Shown here piece by piece: positions 46,845-52,992 of a stretch of 52,992 bases of DNA. The stretch comes from a bacterium. Its GTDB lineage: Bacteria > JAMOTN01. The notes under the pieces are model-generated. The model worked only from the letters and a program-made list of their open reading frames with translations. It made no database searches and was not told the origin of the DNA. The stretch covers positions 1-52,992 of the forward strand of contig JAMOTN010000081.1 of NCBI GenBank assembly GCA_027062325.1. Direction: 5' to 3'. A program made the translations under genes and the position numbers. Position 1 is the first letter of the stretch. Every line of letters begins with the position of its first letter.

Positions 46845-48002
46845 ATGAAGGCTATTGCAGCCAAACTTTTGTTTGATGGTGAAAGATTACATCGTGACAA
46901 GGTATTAGTATTTGAAGGTGAAAAAATTGTGGGAGTTGAGGATAGATTTGATGGTGATGTAGAGGAGGTAGCTGTAATAACTCCAGGTTTTATAGATGCA
47001 CATGCTCACTTTGGAATAGATGAGTCGGGAAAAGGAATAAAAGGAGATGATACCAATGAATGGTCTAAGGAGCAGACGGCTTCTTGTCGAGTTATAGATG
47101 GAATAAATCCGGATGAACAGGGATTAAAAGAGGCTTTGATATATGGCATACATGCTACTGCAGTTTTTCCTGGCAGTGCCAATTCGATAGGTGGCGTTGG
47201 TGGTATGTTTTTCACGGGGGGAGCGCGTGTAGTAGAGGATATGATAGTAAAGTTTCCAATGGGAGTGAAATTTGCATTTGGAGAGAATCCTAAGAGCACG
47301 GGACTTGAGACTAAGAGGACTCCTTTCACCCGTATGGGAGTTGCAGACATAATAAGGAGGAAGTTTGCAGAGTTGGAAAATTGGCTTACAGATGAGAAAA
47401 GAAAACGCGATCTTGATATGGAAGTTCTAAAAATGCTGAGGGAAAGAAGGGTAAAAGCGCGTATGCATGCTCACAGAGCAGATGATATAGCAACGGCTGT
47501 TAGGTTGGCGTATGAGTGTGGCTTTGATTTAGTAATAGAGCACGGTGTTGAGTCTTGGAAAATAGCAGATTTTCTTGCAGAAAGTGGAGTTCCTGTTGTA
47601 TTTGGTCCGTACAGCAGTAGAGTGAAGGTTGAACTTGAGGCTAAAAGACCTGATACCCCAGTGTTTTTGAAAAGAGCTGGAGTAAGATTTGCTCTGATGA
47701 GTGATTATCCGGTAGAGCCTGCTGATGGACTACTCATAATCATGGATGTGGTTGAAAGGGAAGGTTTGGGACGTTGGGATGTGGTGAAAGCTGTAACAAG
47801 TGATGCAGCATGGATATGTGATGTTGCCGATCAGCTTGGAAGGTTAGACAAAGGATACTGGGCTTGCTTTAACGTATTTGAGAAGGAGGACTTCAGTTTT
47901 ATAAAAGGACCTAGTCGTATTTTCTTCAAAGGGAAGGAAATAGATATTACTAAAGCCAAAAGTTACATTTGGGATCGCCCATTTTCAGTAGCAGAATTGT
48001 AG
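46845..48002 (+). CDS. Amidohydrolase (imidazolonepropionase-like)
   Basis: ITPGFIDAHAHFGIDE, ARMHAHRADDIATAVRLA, ALMSDYPVEPADG; SD AAGGGGGGG before ATG 46845. Confidence 0.85.
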   Translation: MKAIAAKLLFDGERLHRDKVLVFEGEKIVGVEDRFDGDVEEVAVITPGFIDAHAHFGIDESGKGIKGDDTNEWSKEQTASCRVIDGINPDEQGLKEALIYGIHATAVFPGSANSIGGVGGMFFTGGARVVEDMIVKFPMGVKFAFGENPKSTGLETKRTPFTRMGVADIIRRKFAELENWLTDEKRKRDLDMEVLKMLRERRVKARMHAHRADDIATAVRLAYECGFDLVIEHGVESWKIADFLAESGVPVVFGPYSSRVKVELEAKRPDTPVFLKRAGVRFALMSDYPVEPADGLLIIMDVVEREGLGRWDVVKAVTSDAAWICDVADQLGRLDKGYWACFNVFEKEDFSFIKGPSRIFFKGKEIDITKAKSYIWDRPFSVAEL

Positions 48003-48086
48003 AAAAGATAAATTGTTGGGTGACAATGTTAGGAAAAAATTGAATTGATTAGGCGGCACGAATTAAAATGCAAATCTTATAATTAG

Positions 48087-48111
48087 AAGCGGAGGGGTAA
48101 AGTGCCTCTCC
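48087..48111 (+). promoter_or_regulatory. Leader hairpin (approximate bounds) downstream of a TATAAT at 48078
   Basis: TATAAT at 48078-48083, then hairpin GGAGGGG-taaagtg-CCTCTCC in the 5' leader. Confidence 0.35.
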
Positions 48112-48145
48112 ATGTCAATAATTAATATGGGAGGTGGTAATGTAA

Positions 48146-48193
48146 ATGCCGGCTAATGGCAAGTGGGAGGTGATGAGGTATGAAAAGAGTTAG
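48146..48193 (+). CDS. Possible 15-codon leader ORF (MPANGKWEVMRYEKS)
   Basis: ATG 48146 with upstream GGGAGGTGG; overlaps the start of the next gene in another frame. Confidence 0.3.
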   Translation: MPANGKWEVMRYEKS

Positions 48194-50606
48194 ACGTATA
48201 ATAAGTACGACTATTTTGGTGCTGTTTTTACTAAGTTTTGTTGTAGATTTGAACGTTTACGCGGTTGTAATAGATGATTTTGGCGCTCCTAAGACAGGGC
48301 AGTGGGTTACAAGTTCTGGTAAAGTTGTGGAGGGAGTTGGAAGGTTTGAAATTTGGAAAGATGGTCAGCTCAGATGGGTTGTGAGGTCGGATAGTGGTCG
48401 TATTTTAACATGGGGTAAAGCTTTTATTGAAAAGTGGGCTGATGGTAGATCAAGAGTAGTTGTCAGAGACTCTGCTGGGAGATTCAAAACGTGGAAGTTT
48501 TTGGATAACCTTGGATTGGGAAGCGGTGGCTCGACGACTTCATCAGCTTCGACTCAAGCACCAAGTGCAACTCATACTGGTGCTGCGTCCCAAGGAGAAA
48601 TAAGCGTATCAGGTCACAATAATGCTCCAATTGTTAATATTGAGCATGCAAATACGGTCAATGTATACGTTGGCTCAAATGGTGATGTTCAGGGAGTTCA
48701 GGTTATAGAAGCTCAACCGATGACTCCAACTCCTGATAATACTGTGCAAACTTCTGTAAATCCTCCGGCAGGAGCTGCAGATGTATCTCAGCCTGTTGCT
48801 TCTGATCAGACTCCGGCAATTCAAGCTGGAGAGAGCAGTACTGTTAGTGGAACTCAACCTCAGCCGGTTAATAATGCTCAGGCTGCTAATACTCAGGCTT
48901 CTCAGCAAGTGAGCGCTCCTTCACAGGATGTGGCAACTACTCAGCAATCTCAGCCAACTACGCAGTCTAGCCAGTCGGTAGACACTGCAGCTCCAGCAGC
49001 TCCAAGTGATCAGGCAGCTCAAACGACTCAACCGGCAACTCAGCCAGCTACGGGCAATGCTCAGGCATCATCTCCATCAACTCCGGCTACTGAAACGGCT
49101 CCCTCAACTGGTGTAGCTGGAGGTTCGTCAGCAGATTCTCAAGGGACTCAGATGGTTGAGTCATCTTCATCTTCTCCTGCCTCATCTAATGCTTCTTCAA
49201 GTTCAGCTGGGGAAGCAGCTGGGACTATTGCTAGTGGAACAGGTGCAGCAGGAAATGAGGTAGTAGGTACAGGATCAGATACAGCAGGAGCATCCGGAGA
49301 TAATGTTGATATTGAGGTGGATGATGGTGTTGATGTGTCTTCTCCGGTTGATGAAGTTGCAGATAGCAGCACAGATGTATCGACGGATAATGATGCAGCT
49401 GACAATATCTCTGATGAGGCTGAGGCAGTTTCTGATCAGAGTAATCAGACCGATCAAAATGCGGCTGGAGCAGATGAGGCTGTTGCAGCTGGAGATGAGG
49501 CATCTACTCCTGATGAGGGAATATCAGATGATGCTTCTTCGGTGAATGCAGATGATAATGCCCAAGCTTCAGCGGGAGCCGAAAGCGATACTGCTAACTC
49601 TTCCGAATCTCAAGAAAAGACACCTTATCAAAAGGGATACGAATGGGGTTACAAGGTGACAGATGCTGCAATAAAAGCAGGAACTCAGAGTTTAAAAACA
49701 AGCTTTTCTCCAAAGACAATGCTTCTTTCTGCTGGTGTAACAGTGGGAATTAGAGTTCTTAAGGGAGAGAGTCCAATAAAGGCTGTAAAGTATCTTGCAA
49801 CCGGAGAATACCTTGGAGGATATGTTGGTGGTGCGTTGGGAACTGCTACAGGGGCAGCTTTGGGAGCAGCTTTAACGGTTGGCGTTCCGGTAGTTGGTCC
49901 AATAGTTGGAGCGTTTATGCCTGCAATTGGTGGAGCAATAGGTTCTGCGTTTGGTTCTGGAATAGGAGATGCAATGCAACATGGTAGAAAGGTTAGTTTA
50001 AAACAGATATGGAATAACATGGATAAGACGATGTTGGTTGCGTCGGCTATAGGTTCTACGCTTGGAGGAATGGCTGGGTCTGTGCTTGGACCTGTTGGAA
50101 CTATTGTTGGAAGTATGGTCGGAAGCTGGGTTGCAGGAAAGGTTGTGGGACTTATAAGAGGAAAGAAGGCGCCTGTTACTGGTGCGTATCCTGTGTTGAT
50201 AAAAGGACAGAAGGGAATAGTTGTTGGCGTCAAATTTGAGGGAGATGCTTTTGCGGATCATCCGGCAACTTATGAGAGTGAGGTGGGACATGTTGACTAC
50301 ACGTTCGAGCCGGTTCATTATGGAACTACGAGCTCTGAGGTTGTTATAAAGGGGAATAGCATAAAAGAGTATGCTCAGGAAGGAAAAGTTATTAAGTTCA
50401 GTGTTGAGAGAGATTGTGCTAATATGGATGAGGTTAACGAGAAGTTTGTAGCAACTTACAAGTTGTACTTGAAGTACTTAAAAGAAGGGAAACTTGGGAC
50501 TCCGGAAGGGCGTCAGGTGTTGAGAGCTTTTAGACAGATGGAAGCCCTCTACAAATTCTGCACCAGGAATGTGTCGTTGAAAAAGGGTAAAGGAAAGGGT
50601 AAATAG
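48180..50606 (+). CDS. 808-aa exported protein: W/R repeats, S/T/Q/A and D/E-rich linker, glycine-zipper module
   Basis: Signal peptide; QLRWVVRSDSGRILTW / SRVVVRDSAGRFKTW repeat; low-complexity linker; GGYVGGALGTATGAALGAALTVGVPVVGPIVGAFMPAIGGAIGSAFGSGIGDAM and IGSTLGGMAGSVLGPVGTIVGSMVGSWVAGKVVG. Confidence 0.8.
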   Translation: MKRVRRIISTTILVLFLLSFVVDLNVYAVVIDDFGAPKTGQWVTSSGKVVEGVGRFEIWKDGQLRWVVRSDSGRILTWGKAFIEKWADGRSRVVVRDSAGRFKTWKFLDNLGLGSGGSTTSSASTQAPSATHTGAASQGEISVSGHNNAPIVNIEHANTVNVYVGSNGDVQGVQVIEAQPMTPTPDNTVQTSVNPPAGAADVSQPVASDQTPAIQAGESSTVSGTQPQPVNNAQAANTQASQQVSAPSQDVATTQQSQPTTQSSQSVDTAAPAAPSDQAAQTTQPATQPATGNAQASSPSTPATETAPSTGVAGGSSADSQGTQMVESSSSSPASSNASSSSAGEAAGTIASGTGAAGNEVVGTGSDTAGASGDNVDIEVDDGVDVSSPVDEVADSSTDVSTDNDAADNISDEAEAVSDQSNQTDQNAAGADEAVAAGDEASTPDEGISDDASSVNADDNAQASAGAESDTANSSESQEKTPYQKGYEWGYKVTDAAIKAGTQSLKTSFSPKTMLLSAGVTVGIRVLKGESPIKAVKYLATGEYLGGYVGGALGTATGAALGAALTVGVPVVGPIVGAFMPAIGGAIGSAFGSGIGDAMQHGRKVSLKQIWNNMDKTMLVASAIGSTLGGMAGSVLGPVGTIVGSMVGSWVAGKVVGLIRGKKAPVTGAYPVLIKGQKGIVVGVKFEGDAFADHPATYESEVGHVDYTFEPVHYGTTSSEVVIKGNSIKEYAQEGKVIKFSVERDCANMDEVNEKFVATYKLYLKYLKEGKLGTPEGRQVLRAFRQMEALYKFCTRNVSLKKGKGKGK

Positions 50607-50646
50607 CTAAAGTATAGCGTGAACCATAGAGCTTAGTGCTTAAGTA

Positions 50647-50679
50647 GGGGTGGCTGATTGTCAGCTGCCCCTTTTTTAT
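50647..50679 (+). terminator. Rho-independent terminator
   Basis: GGGGTGGCTGA-ttg-TCAGCTGCCCC stem followed by TTTTTTATTTTT. Confidence 0.9.
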
Positions 50680-50764
50680 TTTTAAAGTAATTTATCTCAA
50701 GGGAATTTCATCTTTTAGTTTATAATTTTAAAAAAATGGAGTGCTTGGCTTTTGATAGTGGGGG

Positions 50765-51892
50765 GTGGAAGTTGTGCAGTTGAGTTGGAGTTTTGTATAT
50801 CCGGGGCGGTATCTATTTGGAGAAAACTGTATTAGTGATGTGAAGTTTGGTAGTATTGGAAATAGGGCTTTGTTAGTGTTTGGGCGATCAAGTGCTAAGA
50901 AAAACGGAAGTTATGAAGATTTAATTGCAAAGTTGACAAATGACAATGTGGAGTGGATAGAATATTGGGGAGTTGAAGAGGATCCAAGTTGGAGTACAGT
51001 GGAAAGTATTGCAGCTAAGATTAGGGAATTTGGTGCGGAATTTGTGGTAGCAGTAGGTGGTGGTAGTCCAATTGATGCGGCTAAAGCGGCTTGTGTTGTT
51101 GCAAAGACGGGAGCGAGTTGGGATGAATTGTTTTCAAATCCTAAACTTGAAGCACTTCCATTGGTGGCTATTTCAACTACTTCGGGAACAGGATCGGAAG
51201 TTACACCTTTTTCGGTTATTAAGAAAGATGATGGTTTAAAAGAGGGGTTTTTCAATGTAAATATATATCCTAAAGTTGCTGTTGTTGACTATCGCTATAC
51301 TCTAACTTGTCCAAAATCGGTGACTATTACAACGGCTCTGGATGCTTTCATGCATTGTTTTGAAGGTTACTGCAGTTTGAGAACTAATGAGATGGCGCGA
51401 ATGATGGCATTGCATGGAATGAAGTTGATAATAGAGAATCTTGATAATGTATTGGAAAATCCTGTTTATGAAGAAGGAAGAAGGAAGCTTGCGTTTGCGG
51501 CAAGTTTAGGAGGATTTGTTATATCTATGACAGGAACTCTTTTTTCACATGCAGCGAGTTATCCCTTGACTGTGTATTATGGAATAAGGCATGGAGAGGC
51601 AGTTGCTTTGGTGGCTTCTAAAATGATAGTTTACATGGAAGAGTGGATACTTAGGATGTTAGAAAAAGAGTTGGGAATAGAGAATTTTTCAAAGTGGTTT
51701 GTCAATTGGTTGGAGGAGCTGGGGGTATTTGATCATTTGAAGGATTATTCAAAGAGTACAGAAGATGAGTATTTGGAATGGGCTGAGTGGTTGCTAAGTG
51801 GAACGAGAAAACGCTACTTCGATGTTACTCCAGCTAAAATAGGCAGAGAAGAAATATTGAAGATTTACGAAGAATTAAAAGTTGTGGAATAG
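50765..51892 (+). CDS. Iron-containing alcohol dehydrogenase
   Basis: FVVAVGGGSPIDAAKAACV, STTSGTGSEVTPFSVI, HAASYPLTVYYGIRHGEAVAL. Confidence 0.93.
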   Translation: MEVVQLSWSFVYPGRYLFGENCISDVKFGSIGNRALLVFGRSSAKKNGSYEDLIAKLTNDNVEWIEYWGVEEDPSWSTVESIAAKIREFGAEFVVAVGGGSPIDAAKAACVVAKTGASWDELFSNPKLEALPLVAISTTSGTGSEVTPFSVIKKDDGLKEGFFNVNIYPKVAVVDYRYTLTCPKSVTITTALDAFMHCFEGYCSLRTNEMARMMALHGMKLIIENLDNVLENPVYEEGRRKLAFAASLGGFVISMTGTLFSHAASYPLTVYYGIRHGEAVALVASKMIVYMEEWILRMLEKELGIENFSKWFVNWLEELGVFDHLKDYSKSTEDEYLEWAEWLLSGTRKRYFDVTPAKIGREEILKIYEELKVVE

Positions 51893-51930
51893 TAATTAAG
51901 CTTAAACAAGTAAAAAGATCTAAAAAAATA

Positions 51931-51951
51931 GGGGGCTGATTTTCAGCCCCC
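51931..51951. terminator. Bidirectional terminator between convergent genes
   Basis: GGGGGCTGA-ttt-TCAGCCCCC perfect stem, flanked by TAAAAAAATA on the left and TTTCT on the right. Confidence 0.88.
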
Positions 51952-51989
51952 TTTCTAAATAAGTAATTACTTACTCTTATTTTTCATTC

Positions 51990-52442
51990 TTACTTGTTAA
52001 GTATATAACGAACAGTACCTTTTGCTTCTTTTACTTTGCGAAAGACTCTCTTATAATAATTAACCTTCTCAGAGTTATAGTTCTTTGCTTGAATAGTCCA
52101 AAACTTTACAGTTTGCAATATGTCGTCGAGTAAATTCTCAACTTCGAACACCAATGCCTTATTGCCTGAGTTTTTTCTCGCTATCTTCTCAAGTAACTCT
52201 ATAACCTTTTCGTTCCCGTTATCAATTGCTACGGCCACACGACTGCTAACTTCTCCGAAAACTTTGAAATAATTTGCTAAAAGCTTTGGATTGTTAATAG
52301 ATTCCTTTCTAAGTTTTGCCAACTGAATTAACTTAGACTTGAGCCAATTGAAAGGAATAAAGTTAGAGTTTGCAAACACTCCCAAACCTACTGTCAGTAT
52401 TAAAACTAAAACTACTTTTTTGAACAAGCCTAGATTCTTCAT
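51990..52442 (-). CDS. Hypothetical small exported helical protein
   Basis: MKNLGLFKKVVLVLILTVGLGVFA signal peptide; SD GGAGGTGG; no recognised domain. Confidence 0.6.
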   Translation of the reverse strand: MKNLGLFKKVVLVLILTVGLGVFANSNFIPFNWLKSKLIQLAKLRKESINNPKLLANYFKVFGEVSSRVAVAIDNGNEKVIELLEKIARKNSGNKALVFEVENLLDDILQTVKFWTIQAKNYNSEKVNYYKRVFRKVKEAKGTVRYILNK

Positions 52443-52590
52443 CTTGACCACCTCCTGATCTCCTTACTCTCCATTTTGGTCCTTCATTCTATAATGCAAC
52501 TATAAGAAATTATTGTCAAGTGGTGGACACTTGCCATAAAAGAAGCTAGTAAAATTACAATTACAAAATGAATAATCGGCTGCCTAAGGG

Positions 52591-52992
52591 TTATTTTTCG
52601 TTATCTTCTAATTTAACCTTTAGAGAGTTTCTGAACCATACATCGTTTTGAGTAAAAGGAATTTCAATACCAGCTTCCTTAAGTGCAAACCATCCCTTTA
52701 TATAGATGGAAGATCTTATCACATTTATACGGTACCATTGACTTATATTTACCCAAAACACTCCCATAAATACGAGGGAACTAGAATCCATATTATAAAA
52801 CCACACTTCTGGTTGAGGACGTTGAAGTATTGCGGGGTGGTTACGAAGAACGTTTAATATTACCTCTCTCACCTTTTCTATATCTGAAGAGTATGCTACA
52901 TAAAATGGGACCCTGACTCTTACATAAGGATTTGAGAGGGAATAATTTATTATTTTTCCTGAGATAAATTCTGAGTTTGGGATTGCTATTTC
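52591..52992 (-). CDS. Mechanosensitive ion channel MscS-family, C-terminal part (runs off window)
   Basis: Frame open to the window edge: EIAIPNSEFISGKIINYSLSNPYVRVRVPFYVAYSSDIEKVREVILNVL... Confidence 0.85.
   Translation of the reverse strand, partial: EIAIPNSEFISGKIINYSLSNPYVRVRVPFYVAYSSDIEKVREVILNVLRNHPAILQRPQPEVWFYNMDSSSLVFMGVFWVNISQWYRINVIRSSIYIKGWFALKEAGIEIPFTQNDVWFRNSLKVKLEDNEK

Noticed and set aside
48525-49620. Low-complexity tract considered as a DNA tandem repeat or CRISPR-like array
   Set aside because: Repetition is at amino-acid composition level (S/T/Q/A, then D/E); no regularly spaced identical DNA repeats.
49685-50233. 182-aa minus-strand ORF rich in P/T/I
   Set aside because: Antisense shadow of the glycine/alanine-rich region of the 808-aa gene; no SD or domain.

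Overview
This 53 kb AT-rich bacterial chromosomal segment carries mostly housekeeping genes plus several exported or envelope proteins of unclear function. I see no phage, transposon, integrase or CRISPR array. Recognisable core genes: gatA (3' part), ylxP/DUF503, rbfA, nrnA, ribF, truB, dapB, infC-rpmI-rplT, maf, flgG, tRNA-Ile(GAT), tRNA-Ala(TGC), DUF167/yggU, rpmE, yicC-like, ruvX-like, a RlmD/TrmA-type RNA methyltransferase, mfd, an amidohydrolase, an Fe-type alcohol dehydrogenase and a 3' mscS-like fragment. The accessory content is the more interesting part: (i) a cassette of a large surface protein (lamin-tail-like, with a FlgD-Ig-like C-terminus), a PorV/PorQ-like barrel and a helix-hairpin-helix + beta-barrel fusion (36883-43937); (ii) an 808-aa exported protein with two N-terminal W/R repeats, a long S/T/Q/A then D/E-rich linker and a glycine-zipper membrane module, preceded by a structured leader and an overlapping 15-codon ORF (48060-50606); (iii) tandem transglutaminase-like paralogues, the second of which appears to have lost its catalytic residues; (iv) a BatA-like/DUF4159/DUF4175-like operon without visible MoxR/DUF58, directly downstream of an Ile-Ala tRNA pair; (v) an 866-aa pilin-like-leader protein with a small lipoprotein; (vi) a ComEA-like gene that looks split by a +1 frameshift; (vii) a probable attenuator-type leader upstream of infC. 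All assignments are by reading motifs by eye; no database or structure search was run.
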